Numbered from the stretch's first letter, positions 16,296 through 25,005 are shown. The stretch: DNA of 47,773 nucleotides from Candidatus Accumulibacter phosphatis (GCF_012939955.1 NZ_SPMY01000030.1:1-47773); one strand, 5' to 3'. The notes: a model not told the origin generated them from the letters alone. Translations and numbers: made by a program.

Positions 16296-18070
16296 ACGCC
16301 AAGACCATCGTCGAGAATGTGCTGACTCCGGCGCGCGCCAGGGCTTTATGGAGCGCCAACTATCTCCCGGCGCTGCCTTTCACCCCGCAGCACTTCGAGG
16401 TGGGGAGCCTGTTGCCAGCCATGCTGTACATGGCGCGCTGGGGTCAGCGCCGAGGCAGAGGCCACTTCGTTGAGGCCTTCGGGCGGCAGGATTCCCAGGG
16501 CAGTCGACAGTCGCCCCGGCTGGTCGATGTTGCCAATGGTTTGCTGACTCGCGCTGGCGGCGATTTTGATGGCTTTGCCGACAACTGCGGCCCGGCCATG
16601 CTGGCCGATCTGCTGCTCAGCTATTGCCTGGAGAACAAGCAGCATGACCTGGGGCATGAGGAGGTGGTGCAGCGGATTTTCCCAACGCATTATCTGGCGA
16701 GTTGGATCGACTTGCCTGAAAAGGTGGCCGATTTACGTGGTGTCCCGGAACTACTGACCACGCTGCTGGCATGGCAGGACCGGGGCGAAGCACTTGTGCC
16801 AGAAGCTAGCCGGAGCCGTTTCCCGGTAGGCGTCGGTTTCGCCGAGAATCACTTGCTGAAGCAGTTTGCCCGGCACATGTCGGTGCATGGTTCCGCTGCA
16901 AACCTGGGCTCCGACCATTTTCAGGAGGGGACGGCGGACGACCTCGGCGTGGACGAACTGCTGGCGGTACGTCTGGCCCAGACCTGCGGCCATGCGCCTG
17001 ATAGACTGAGGGGTAGGGAGCAGTCGCAGATCGCCAATCGCTGGCCCATCGCCAAAGCTGCCGCCAAATGCCTGCGCGGGGATCTGGCGACCTTCATCGA
17101 GGTCTATGGTATGGCCCTGCCGCGCCAGGCCTTTTTGCCCATGCTCGAAGCGGGTATTGGCCTTGGCATGGTCAACCTGCTGTTGTCCACGGCAGTGTGC
17201 TTGTCCGAATGGGAGCGCACCGGCGGCATACCGAAGGAACAGACGCCGATGCCCTTGTTGGTGGACTGTTCGCACGGACTGGACAGCAAGCTGCGCAACG
17301 CCTCGGAAGCAGCAATGAGTGAATGCCAGGCCCGCTACGAGCGCCTGCCGGTGCTGATGATGCTGGCGCGCCTACTGGATGATCGAGTCAGCCACCATTC
17401 CAGGCTGAAGAATGAACTCCCGCGGCGGCAGCCCGATCCGACAGCCTGGTTGAATCTGCTTGGCGACATTTATCACGAACGGCATGAGCGGGCGGAGTCG
17501 ATCAGGGAAAGACTCGACGAAGATTGCATCGGTCTGGCCAATAATCTGGAACAGACGGATGAGGCGCTGGAGGTGGCGCGGGCGCTGCGTAACGACCAGA
17601 ACCATCCAGCCTTGCGCTTGGCGGAAGCTTTGGTTGAGTTGCACGGGCATCACCAACAGGGAGGCCAATTCGTGAGGGTGTTGGATAGCAGCCTGATGCC
17701 CAACCGCCCCAATGGCATTGCCTTCAAACGCCGCGTCTCGCGCAGCGAAGCCGGCACCAGGAAGGCGGTAGACCTACGTTCGATTGTCCTCTCCAACGCG
17801 CTACTGGATTTTCTCGTCCATCGCCATCTGCGCAAGGACGCCGAAGGCAAATCCGCGCGCCCGCTCACCCTGCCCAGGTTCCTCGACATCCTGCGCGACC
17901 ACTACGGCCTTCATGTGGACCGCGAACCCCCGGGGATGTCCGTTCCCCAGGACCTGCTGCGTGCCAACAAGCAGTGCCTGGAAAGGCGACTGCGCGACCT
18001 TGGGCTGCTGGTCGGGGTGAACGACGCGGAGTCGATGAAGCGATTGCGCGCACGGTTTGATGTAGCATGA
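16292..18070 (+). CDS. Defence-operon protein of unknown function, 592 residues (MAD7/DptG-position)
   Basis: Starts with GTG inside the stop of the kinase/ATPase gene. It is 592 residues, soluble, largely helical, with no P-loop, nuclease or membrane motif that I can see. N-terminal features include LPALPFTPQHFEVGSLLPAM and FADNCGPAMLADLLLSYCLE. The last 60 residues (FLDILRDHYGLHVDREPPG, then LLRANKQCLERRLRDLGLL) look like a winged-helix-type domain. Its place between a DptF-like ATPase and a HerA-like ATPase corresponds to DptG in Dpt loci and MAD7 in MADS loci, which suggests a structural or bridging subunit. I cannot confirm homology without a profile search. Confidence 0.65.
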   Translation: MNAKTIVENVLTPARARALWSANYLPALPFTPQHFEVGSLLPAMLYMARWGQRRGRGHFVEAFGRQDSQGSRQSPRLVDVANGLLTRAGGDFDGFADNCGPAMLADLLLSYCLENKQHDLGHEEVVQRIFPTHYLASWIDLPEKVADLRGVPELLTTLLAWQDRGEALVPEASRSRFPVGVGFAENHLLKQFARHMSVHGSAANLGSDHFQEGTADDLGVDELLAVRLAQTCGHAPDRLRGREQSQIANRWPIAKAAAKCLRGDLATFIEVYGMALPRQAFLPMLEAGIGLGMVNLLLSTAVCLSEWERTGGIPKEQTPMPLLVDCSHGLDSKLRNASEAAMSECQARYERLPVLMMLARLLDDRVSHHSRLKNELPRRQPDPTAWLNLLGDIYHERHERAESIRERLDEDCIGLANNLEQTDEALEVARALRNDQNHPALRLAEALVELHGHHQQGGQFVRVLDSSLMPNRPNGIAFKRRVSRSEAGTRKAVDLRSIVLSNALLDFLVHRHLRKDAEGKSARPLTLPRFLDILRDHYGLHVDREPPGMSVPQDLLRANKQCLERRLRDLGLLVGVNDAESMKRLRARFDVA

Positions 18071-18103
18071 ACGGCTTCAATCGTATCGAAAACGGCTACA
18101 ACC

Positions 18104-18712
18104 ATGCTCAGCTCACTTCTCTTCGGCGAATACCGCCAGAAAGTGCTCGCCCGCTTGCTCCTGCACCCGGAACAGCGTTACCACGTGCGCGAAATCGCCC
18201 GCCTGACCGGCACCAGTGCCGGTACCTTGCACAAGGAACTCACACGCCTCGCCCAGGCAGGCGTGCTTACCCGGGAGGAGATTGGCAACCAGGTGCGCTA
18301 CGGCGCCAATCGGCAGTGCCCCATCTATGCGGAACTGGCCGGCATCCTGCGCAAGACGGCCGGACTCGCCGATGTGTTGAAGGCAGCCTTGTCCCCCTTG
18401 AGCGAAAAGCTTGCCCTGGCACTGGTGTTCGGTTCCGTGGCGCGTGGCGACGAAGGACCGGGCAGCGATGTTGATGTCTTGTTGGTAGGCGAAATTGGCT
18501 TCGCCGAGGCAGTACGAGCGCTGCATGAAGCCCAATCCAGTATCGGCCGGGAGATCAACCCGGTAGTTCTGTCGCCCGCCGAGTTCCACAACAAGCTGAA
18601 CGGCGGCGACGCCTTTCTGGCCGAGGTTCTGGGCGGGAAAAAGATATTTCTGATTGGAAACGAGGATGAGTCTGGAAAACTTGCTGGCGATCCAGCGTCT
18701 GGTTCGGCATGA
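18104..18712 (+). CDS. Winged-helix / nucleotidyltransferase (MNT) fusion protein
   Basis: 202 residues. Residues ~1-90 form a winged helix: MLSSLLFGEYRQKVLARLLL, then EQRYHVREIARLTGTSAGTL, a typical ArsR/MarR-like recognition helix. Residues ~95-190 carry the minimal nucleotidyltransferase signature GSVARGDEGPGSDVDVLLVG (~109-128), with the G-S and D-x-D residues needed for metal and NTP. MNT proteins act as antitoxins that AMPylate HEPN toxins. Here the MNT is fused to a DNA-binding head, so it could also sense or repress. It is followed by a HEPN-like gene overlapping it by 47 bases, and both lie inside the defence operon. Confidence 0.82.
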   Translation: MLSSLLFGEYRQKVLARLLLHPEQRYHVREIARLTGTSAGTLHKELTRLAQAGVLTREEIGNQVRYGANRQCPIYAELAGILRKTAGLADVLKAALSPLSEKLALALVFGSVARGDEGPGSDVDVLLVGEIGFAEAVRALHEAQSSIGREINPVVLSPAEFHNKLNGGDAFLAEVLGGKKIFLIGNEDESGKLAGDPASGSA

Positions 18713-19088
18713 GGCCGGGCGCGCCGCCGTTCTCAAGTTACTGGCGGCGGCGGGACGCAATCTCGCCGACGCCAGGGTTGCGGCGATCAGCGCGGAGAAC
18801 CGCTTCGATGCTGCCTACAAAACCATCCTGCAATGCGCGATGGCCGCCCTCGCGGCCAAAGGCTACCGCACCTCGACCAGCCAGCCAGGCCACCACCAGA
18901 CCGCCATCCAGACGCTCCCGCTGACCTTGGCCGTGGACAGCGCCACCGTGATCGTTCTCGACGCACTGCGCAAGCAACGCAATCTGACCGACTACACCGG
19001 CGACGGCGTGAACGATGCCCTACTGGCAGAATGTCTCGCGCAAGCTGAGGCCTTGTTGCGCCACGCCCATGCCACCCTCGGAGATTGA
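18666..19088 (+). CDS. HEPN-like protein, probable partner of the MNT protein
   Basis: 140 residues from ATG 18666 (MSLENLLAIQRLVRHEAGRA), directly behind GAGG. It is all-helical, with the HEPN pattern AENRFDAAYKTILQCAMAAL in helix 2 and RKQRNLTDYTGDGVN near residues 105-119. The canonical HEPN RNase motif is R-x4-6-H. Here the Arg-Asn is kept but the His position reads Tyr (RNLTDY), which may mean altered or absent nuclease activity, or a HEPN subfamily with a different motif. It overlaps the MNT gene by 47 bases and ends one base before the next start, so it belongs to the same transcript. Together these genes look like a type VII (HEPN/MNT) toxin-antitoxin pair. Confidence 0.7.
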   Translation: MSLENLLAIQRLVRHEAGRAAVLKLLAAAGRNLADARVAAISAENRFDAAYKTILQCAMAALAAKGYRTSTSQPGHHQTAIQTLPLTLAVDSATVIVLDALRKQRNLTDYTGDGVNDALLAECLAQAEALLRHAHATLGD

Positions 19089-19089
19089 C

Positions 19090-22000
19090 ATGCCCCTGAT
19101 CGAAAACACTGCGCCAACGCTGGCGCGTTCCTTGAGCGATCTGTTGGGGCCTGCACTTCCCGGCAGCATGGCGTTCATTCGCTGCCTGCCCGGCGAGGTC
19201 GCGCGAGAACTGGCGGCAGACGAACGCTTTGCGGTCCAAGGCTGGCAGATCGCCTTGGTCAGCCATGCTACTAAGGACGCGGCCACTCGCTCGATCACCG
19301 CCGACAAGGCAGTGGAGTGGCGCGAGGATAAAGCGGAAGCGGTGCTCTTGCTGGTGGACGCCGTCCATGCTGGAGCGGGTATGGACGGTATCTACAGCGC
19401 GGCACGGGAGATTATCGAGGCAGAACTGTTCGCCAAAACAAAGGCCTTGGCGCGCGACAAACTGCCGCACGGCGGCAAGAGTTTTGCCGACAAGGCCCTG
19501 TCCAAAGCGCGCCGGCTGGCGCGTAACAAAGCCTTGTCACCCTGGCGTGAGTTCGCCTATTTGTGTCGTGGGGCTCGGCGCCTGGAGGATTTGGGGGCGG
19601 CCTTGCCGGAGATCGGCCTGTGGCCGGTGGCGGTTGACGGCAAGCCAGACGACGGCGATCTGGAGAAGTCGGCGCTTCTGGTGGAACGTCTGCTGGCCCG
19701 CCAGGGCAACAGGCAATCGGCGGAAGCGCGGGTCGACGGCCTGCAACTGCCGGTGGCGGATGCAGCGGTCGGGCGTGGGTTGGCGGAGTTCCTGCGTGCG
19801 GCGGACAGCCTTTCCCGGCTGGACGCGCTGGCCCGCCTCGAAGAGCAGGAATCCCTCTGGCTCAACCGTTTGCGCCCTGGTCTATTCGATAGCCAGAGCT
19901 TGCAGTCCATCCGTTGGGTCAATTGGCGCCAAAGAAACGGCAGACCGTACCAATGGTCCGGCCTGGCTGTGGATGACGATAACCGTCTGACTTTCAAGCT
20001 GGCGCTCGTGGACAATCCTCAGCAGCGAGTCCGGCTGGAAGTGCGCTGGGAGGTCGAACCGGCCACCCTTGCCAAAGGCGCCGTGGACTACATCGTTGAC
20101 ATCCGTGCTGGTGGCGACGCGCTGGCGGAAAAAACCGTCACCCATGCTGGCCGAGGGCTGCAGAAGTGCGTGTTTACTCAGGACGATTTCGGCGATCTCG
20201 AAGGAAACGAGCGCTTCGAAGCGGAGGTGACCATTCGGGCGCTGACGGCCGAAACCTCGCGGGAAGGCGATGCTGAAGCAGGCTCACACCAGGTGGTCAG
20301 CGAGGATTTCATCCTGTGCTTCGGCGTCACCAGCCAAGCAGCCAAATCCAGCGCCGGAAACGTTTTCCCCAGCCTCGCATTGGCCGCCATTCAGGTGGCG
20401 AAAGACGACGAAACATTCCAACGGCTCGCCGACAATCCAGATGACAGGCAGACGTTCAGCGCCGACAGAAAAGGCTACATTGCCTGCCGGGTGGACGGCA
20501 AGGCGGCGCGCGTGCTGTGCCCGAAGCTGCTGCTCGACCTGGCGGCCGATTGGGCAGTGCAACAGGGCAATCCGGGGCGCTGGCAACTGAAGGTCAGGGC
20601 GGATGGCTCGCCGGACGGTGAGCCTGTTTTTCTTCCCTTTGGTCCGGCCGGTGACAGAGTGGGAGAACGTTTCGCCAGAGCCTCGCGCGATTTCTGCAGT
20701 TGGTTGCTACGTTCCAGCCTGGGTCCGCTGGCAGTGCTCTACAACGACCGCCCGGTGTTCAACGAGTACGTGAATGCCGCCACCGCCTGGTGGGAGGGGG
20801 CTTCCGCGCGCGCGACGCAGATTCACACCCTCGAAGTTGTTGGCGTCAGCGGCAAACGTATCGGCCTGATCGTCTTGCCCACACATCCGCTGCGCGTCGC
20901 GTGGCAACAGGGATTCGACATGCTGGTGTGGCGTCACCGATACGAGGAAGGAACGCCGCCGATCAAGGTGGCGAAGCTGCTGGGCTCGCTGATCGGCGCC
21001 CATTATCCGGCGATGTTGCCGGGTTTCGCACAGGGCGAAGCCTTTGTTTTCGCCGACAGCCTCGGTTTTCATACCGTGGCGATGACCGCTACCGACGATC
21101 CGGAGCCCAAGGCTACCGTCGCCCTTCTGTCCCGCCTGCTGGGCGATGGCGATGCCAAGAGCGAGGAGTTGATGGCACCCTCGGTAGGCCGGAGCGCATC
21201 CGAACTGCTGGGCGAAGAAGTCGCGCGCTATCTCAATTTGCACCCGGAAACCCGGCGCGTGCATGTGCACGCCCTGCGCCCCGGCGATGCCATGCCTGCC
21301 GCGCGTGCCCTGGGCTGCGCCTTGCGCGAGGTGGAAGCAACAGAAGTTGACGAAGAGGGCGAAGCGCGCGAAGAGGTTGTAAAACGAGCTTTTGTGCTTG
21401 ATCTTTACCCTGCCGATGGGCGAACCAGCATGCTGGGGCGCTTCCTGGCGGCTACTGCACAACGCCGACGCAGCGGCGCTGGTGTGGTACCAGAGGAGGA
21501 TCGTTGGCTGCTGGACAGCGTCACCCGCCCGGGTGGCGTAAACCTGCCACGCCTGGCATGGGCGCGGCGCGATAGCGAAACCCCGACCACTCCGGCGCAT
21601 CTGGCTTTGGCCTTCGACATCTTTACCACTCACGTTGAATGCGTGCCAATGACCAGCGTGCCCAATGGCGCGCTGGAGGTCCATGGTCTGGCCTTGACTC
21701 CGGACCGACGTTTCGAGGCCGCCCCAGTGCCGCGTTGGCGATCGTCCATCTCACCCATGCCGGAAGGCGAGAAGCATCCGGTGGCACGCGGATTTTCCGA
21801 GAGACTGGTCAAGGCGCATTCGGCCTTGCTGCGCTGCGTTGCCAAACGCATGGGCGCAGGTGATAACGACTGGCCGGTGTTGATCACGGAAGTCTCGCCG
21901 GACCGTAGTGAAATGCTGGCAGCCCTACACCGCCTGTGTGATTGGGTGGTGACGGTGGACCGGCATGCCGGCGTCGAGTATTTCGATTCTCCGCGCGACC

Positions 22001-23019
22001 TGCCGAGCCTGTACGAGGCGTATCTGATCGACTGCGTGCCGGAGCGTGACGACCTGGGTTTTCTGCAGCTCATTACCTCCACCAGTTCCCTGGATGAGAT
22101 TGTGCGCCTGCTGGACACCGCCCTGGGCGAAATGGGCTTGTCGGCAAGCCCTCGTAACTGCATCTTTCTGCTGGATGCGCTGAAAGCGCTCAGCGGCCGC
22201 CTCGCCTTGCGCCTGACGCAATCGGGCTCGGTGGCGCAGGAAATGGTGGCATTGGCGCTGACGCAAAACCACTGTGCGCTTGGCGGCGAAGAGGGTGCGC
22301 CATGGTTGTCCCTCAAGGAGGGATTTTTCGTTCCTCTCGACGACGTGCCGGAATTGTTCCGCCCGGTTGGTGAGAACAAGGAGAAGGATGCCAGTGGGCA
22401 GCGCGCCGACTTGCTGTATGTAACGGCGGCTCGGCGTGGCGGGTTGAAATTTTCGTTCGTGGAAGTGAAGTTCCGCCGCTACCTCAAGACCGCCCGCGCG
22501 CTCGATTTGTTGAGCATCATCGAAAGCCAGCTCGATGCGTCCTGCCAACGCTGGGAAAAGCTGTTTGGACCGGACACCGCGCTGCTCGAAAAGACCGTGC
22601 AGCGCGCCCGTCTGGCGCGGGTGTTGCGCTTCTACGCGCGCAAAGGGCAACGGCACACGCTGACCGACGAAGCCTTCGAGTTCATCGAAAGGGAACTCGT
22701 AAAGCTGGCGCGTGAAGGTACCGCTTACGCGCTGCCGGCTTTGTTCGACCTCGATCGGGCCAAAGTAGGTTTCGTCTTCTGTCCCGAATATGGCGGCACC
22801 ACGCCGGTAGCAATTGGCACGGATATCTGGTTGTTTGGCCCGGCGCGTCTACCTGAGACACAGCGTAGCGCAATGCCCTTAGGGGAGGGGATCAGTTTGC
22901 TTGAGGCGACTACGCCGTTGGCGGTGCAGGATGAAGCGAACGCCGTGGAGCAGCTCTCGCCGCCAGACCTTCTCCTGACCTCTGGAGACAATCTGGCAGC
23001 GGCACCGAAAACCGTCTAG
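19090..23019 (+). CDS. Large defence protein with PD-(D/E)XK-like motif (N-terminal part of DptH/MAD8-like protein)
   Basis: 1309 residues from MPLIENTAPTLARSLSDLLG; the ATG follows the HEPN stop by one base. The first ~900 residues match no family I know, with a helical N-terminus and beta-rich middle. Near residues 1107-1127 it has RADLLYV...FSFVEVKFRRYL, a D-x17-E-x-K arrangement of PD-(D/E)XK nucleases, followed by a helix with Gln (IIESQLDASC). The frame stops at TAG (23017-23019) and continues in the same frame with a HerA-type ATPase. DptH and, from memory, MAD8 are single proteins of ~1,700 residues ending in such an ATPase, so this is probably their N-terminal part. The stop may be a nonsense mutation of a CAG codon. 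Confidence 0.75.
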   Translation: MPLIENTAPTLARSLSDLLGPALPGSMAFIRCLPGEVARELAADERFAVQGWQIALVSHATKDAATRSITADKAVEWREDKAEAVLLLVDAVHAGAGMDGIYSAAREIIEAELFAKTKALARDKLPHGGKSFADKALSKARRLARNKALSPWREFAYLCRGARRLEDLGAALPEIGLWPVAVDGKPDDGDLEKSALLVERLLARQGNRQSAEARVDGLQLPVADAAVGRGLAEFLRAADSLSRLDALARLEEQESLWLNRLRPGLFDSQSLQSIRWVNWRQRNGRPYQWSGLAVDDDNRLTFKLALVDNPQQRVRLEVRWEVEPATLAKGAVDYIVDIRAGGDALAEKTVTHAGRGLQKCVFTQDDFGDLEGNERFEAEVTIRALTAETSREGDAEAGSHQVVSEDFILCFGVTSQAAKSSAGNVFPSLALAAIQVAKDDETFQRLADNPDDRQTFSADRKGYIACRVDGKAARVLCPKLLLDLAADWAVQQGNPGRWQLKVRADGSPDGEPVFLPFGPAGDRVGERFARASRDFCSWLLRSSLGPLAVLYNDRPVFNEYVNAATAWWEGASARATQIHTLEVVGVSGKRIGLIVLPTHPLRVAWQQGFDMLVWRHRYEEGTPPIKVAKLLGSLIGAHYPAMLPGFAQGEAFVFADSLGFHTVAMTATDDPEPKATVALLSRLLGDGDAKSEELMAPSVGRSASELLGEEVARYLNLHPETRRVHVHALRPGDAMPAARALGCALREVEATEVDEEGEAREEVVKRAFVLDLYPADGRTSMLGRFLAATAQRRRSGAGVVPEEDRWLLDSVTRPGGVNLPRLAWARRDSETPTTPAHLALAFDIFTTHVECVPMTSVPNGALEVHGLALTPDRRFEAAPVPRWRSSISPMPEGEKHPVARGFSERLVKAHSALLRCVAKRMGAGDNDWPVLITEVSPDRSEMLAALHRLCDWVVTVDRHAGVEYFDSPRDLPSLYEAYLIDCVPERDDLGFLQLITSTSSLDEIVRLLDTALGEMGLSASPRNCIFLLDALKALSGRLALRLTQSGSVAQEMVALALTQNHCALGGEEGAPWLSLKEGFFVPLDDVPELFRPVGENKEKDASGQRADLLYVTAARRGGLKFSFVEVKFRRYLKTARALDLLSIIESQLDASCQRWEKLFGPDTALLEKTVQRARLARVLRFYARKGQRHTLTDEAFEFIERELVKLAREGTAYALPALFDLDRAKVGFVFCPEYGGTTPVAIGTDIWLFGPARLPETQRSAMPLGEGISLLEATTPLAVQDEANAVEQLSPPDLLLTSGDNLAAAPKTV

Positions 23020-24048
23020 TTGCTGCTCGGTCAGCGCGATGGGAGCGATGAGCCGGTGCGTTGGCCAGTGAGCATCCAGGGCAATCCACACTTGCTCATC
23101 GTCGGCCTGCCTGGCATGGGCAAGACTACCTGCCTGATCCAGCTGTGCCGACAATTGATGGAATCGGGGATCGTGCCGATCGTGTTCTCCTACCACGAGG
23201 ATATTGACGAGAAACTCGGCGCCCTATGGGGCAATGCGCTGCACAGGGTGAGTTATGCCGGGCTCGGCTTCAACCCGTTGCAAGTGGTAAGTGATGCGCC
23301 GCTGGCCTACATGGACAACGTTACCTTGCTGCGTGACAACTTCGCGGCGATCTTTCCGGATCTGGGCGACGTGCAACTCGGTCGCGTGCGCGAGGCGATC
23401 AAGCAAAGTTACGCCGACCGCGGCTGGGCCTTGGGCAAGCGGGGAGAAATTCCCGCCTTTGGCGCGTTTTATGAGCTGCTCAAAGCCGACGCCAAACCGG
23501 ACAAAGGACTGATGACTCGGCTGGCAGAACTGGCGGATTATGGGTTGTTCGAAGCCACTGCAGGTGCGCCAAGTCTTCTCGACAGTTCCACTCCCGCTTT
23601 GGTACAGATCCACAGCTCGCAAAATGAAGTGCTGCAACGAGCGTTTTCGACCTTTGTTCTGCACAACCTTTATCAGTCGATGTTCAGGCGCGGCACGCAG
23701 AACCGAATCACCCACGCCGTGATATTCGACGAGGCACACCGCGCCGCGCGCTTGAAGCTGATTCCAACCATGGCCAAGGAATGCCGCAAGTACGGGCTAT
23801 CCTTCGTCGTAGCCTCGCAAGAGGCGAAGGATTTCGACCCTTCGCTGTTCACCGCAATCGCCAACTACCTGGCGCTAAGAGTTAGTGAGCCTGATGCCAA
23901 GCTGATGGCGAAAATCTTCGCGCCGTCGGACAAGCTGACGCTATACACCGACCGGATCAAACAGATGGCCAAGTTCAAGGCGTGGTTCTATTCGGAAGGG
24001 ATGCGCGCGCCAACGCCCGTTGCCCTGGGCAATACCCAACACGATTGA
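23020..24048 (+). CDS. HerA/FtsK-type ATPase domain, split from the upstream protein by TAG
   Basis: Up to 342 residues. The first codon after the TAG is TTG, and the reading continues LLLGQRDGSDEPVRWPVSIQ, the usual first strand of HerA-like ATPases. This indicates that the upstream and downstream proteins were once one chain. Motifs: Walker A LIVGLPGMGKTT (~28-39), Walker B THAVIFDEAHRA (~231-242) and a sensor-type strand FVVASQEAKDF. HerA-type motors form hexamers that pump or translocate DNA, often with a nuclease partner. If translated separately it needs re-initiation at TTG 23020 or at a nearby GTG; no strong ribosome binding site precedes either. It is the last gene of the operon. Confidence 0.8.
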   Translation: MLLGQRDGSDEPVRWPVSIQGNPHLLIVGLPGMGKTTCLIQLCRQLMESGIVPIVFSYHEDIDEKLGALWGNALHRVSYAGLGFNPLQVVSDAPLAYMDNVTLLRDNFAAIFPDLGDVQLGRVREAIKQSYADRGWALGKRGEIPAFGAFYELLKADAKPDKGLMTRLAELADYGLFEATAGAPSLLDSSTPALVQIHSSQNEVLQRAFSTFVLHNLYQSMFRRGTQNRITHAVIFDEAHRAARLKLIPTMAKECRKYGLSFVVASQEAKDFDPSLFTAIANYLALRVSEPDAKLMAKIFAPSDKLTLYTDRIKQMAKFKAWFYSEGMRAPTPVALGNTQHD

Positions 24049-24135
24049 ACACAGCCTTCATCCTGCTTTCAGCCTTGGGACCGGCCTGCCAGACCAAGCC
24101 ATCGTGCCTCGTGATCCAACTGTGGCGGTTTTTTT

Positions 24136-24546
24136 CTATGGCGCTGTGGTCTTCTGCCCGCCAACTCCCTCGCCGACAGCTGGCGATCGTCGCCAGCGAT
24201 ACAGCAGCCAGCCGTAAATACCGAGGTTGACGACGATCACCACCGCCGCCAGAACGAACTGAATGTCGCGGGTCAAGCCGACGGGATAGATGATCGGCAG
24301 CAGGTAGTGCTCGATGAAGCTGCCGGCGTAGCCGGCCTCGCCGGCGGCTTGCCGCCAGGCATTTTCCAGCGGCGTCAGCGGGCACATGCCAGCGCTGATT
24401 TCGATGAAAGCTCCCCAGCAGGCGGCCGGAAGATGGAGCACTGCGAGCCTTGGCCAGAGCAGCACCAGACTACCACCAAGAACGACGAAGACGATGAACA
24501 GCAGATGCGCGAGGACGACAGCGTCAGCCAGCAGGCGATAGCTCAT
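24136..24546 (-). CDS. DUF2784 family membrane protein
   Basis: 136 residues with three to four hydrophobic segments (about 7-32, 36-52, 73-90 and 96-116). The family pattern is clear: MSYRLLADAVVLAHLLFIVF at the N-terminus, then the Cys-containing ISAGMCPLTPLENAWR and FIEHYLLPIIYP. DUF2784 proteins are small integral membrane proteins of unknown function. It is the last of four minus-strand genes (regB, regA, hslR and this one) separated by short gaps, so it may share their transcript. It converges with the defence operon, ending 87 bases from it. Confidence 0.85.
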   Translation of the reverse strand: MSYRLLADAVVLAHLLFIVFVVLGGSLVLLWPRLAVLHLPAACWGAFIEISAGMCPLTPLENAWRQAAGEAGYAGSFIEHYLLPIIYPVGLTRDIQFVLAAVVIVVNLGIYGWLLYRWRRSPAVGEGVGGQKTTAP

Positions 24547-24572
24547 GGGTTGGCGGCCAGCTTCCCAAGCGC

Positions 24573-24980
24573 TCAGAAATTATCGGTGAAACCGCGGATC
24601 ATCCGGCGCGCTTTCTTGGTCGGCCGACCACGCAGATCGCTGCCCGGGACCGGCGCCAGGCGCCGGGCCTCCTGCTGCGCCAAGCGGCGCGCGCGGCTGT
24701 CCTCGGTTTCCTCGTAGAGCCGCTGCGCTTCGACGGCCGGGCGGCGCTGCGCGTTGAGGCCACGCACGACGACGCTCCAGACGCTGTCGCCGACGGCGAT
24801 TTCGAGGCTCTCGCCGACGTGCAGCTCGCGCGCGGCTTTTACAGCTTGCCCCGCGAGTCTGACGTGGCCGGCAGCAAGCGCCTGCGCCGCCAGCGAGCGC
24901 GTCTTGTAGAAGCGCGCCGCCCACAACCACTTGTCGATGCGCATCCGCGCCGCGGCGCTGAAATCTGCTGTTTCTGCCAT
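24573..24980 (-). CDS. hslR: Ribosome-associated heat shock protein Hsp15 (S4 domain)
   Basis: 135 residues. An S4 RNA-binding domain occupies ~12-70: MRIDKWLWAARFYKTRSLAA, GHVRLAGQAVKAARELHVGE, then SVVVRGL. The basic C-terminus (RPTKKARRMIRGFTDNF) is typical of HslR/Hsp15. The E. coli protein binds free 50S subunits carrying nascent chains after stalled translation and helps rescue them. Length matches the family (133 in E. coli). It lies between regA and the DUF2784 gene on the same strand, with gaps of about 25 bases. Confidence 0.88.
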   Translation of the reverse strand: MAETADFSAAARMRIDKWLWAARFYKTRSLAAQALAAGHVRLAGQAVKAARELHVGESLEIAVGDSVWSVVVRGLNAQRRPAVEAQRLYEETEDSRARRLAQQEARRLAPVPGSDLRGRPTKKARRMIRGFTDNF

Positions 24981-25005
24981 GACGACTCCCTACTCCCCTA
25001 CTCCC

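Noticed and set aside
12384-24048. Identification as a BREX type 2 (Pgl) system
   Set aside because: A NERD-kinase is shared with PglW, but there is no PglX methyltransferase, PglZ phosphatase or Lon-like protease, and the other genes do not fit.
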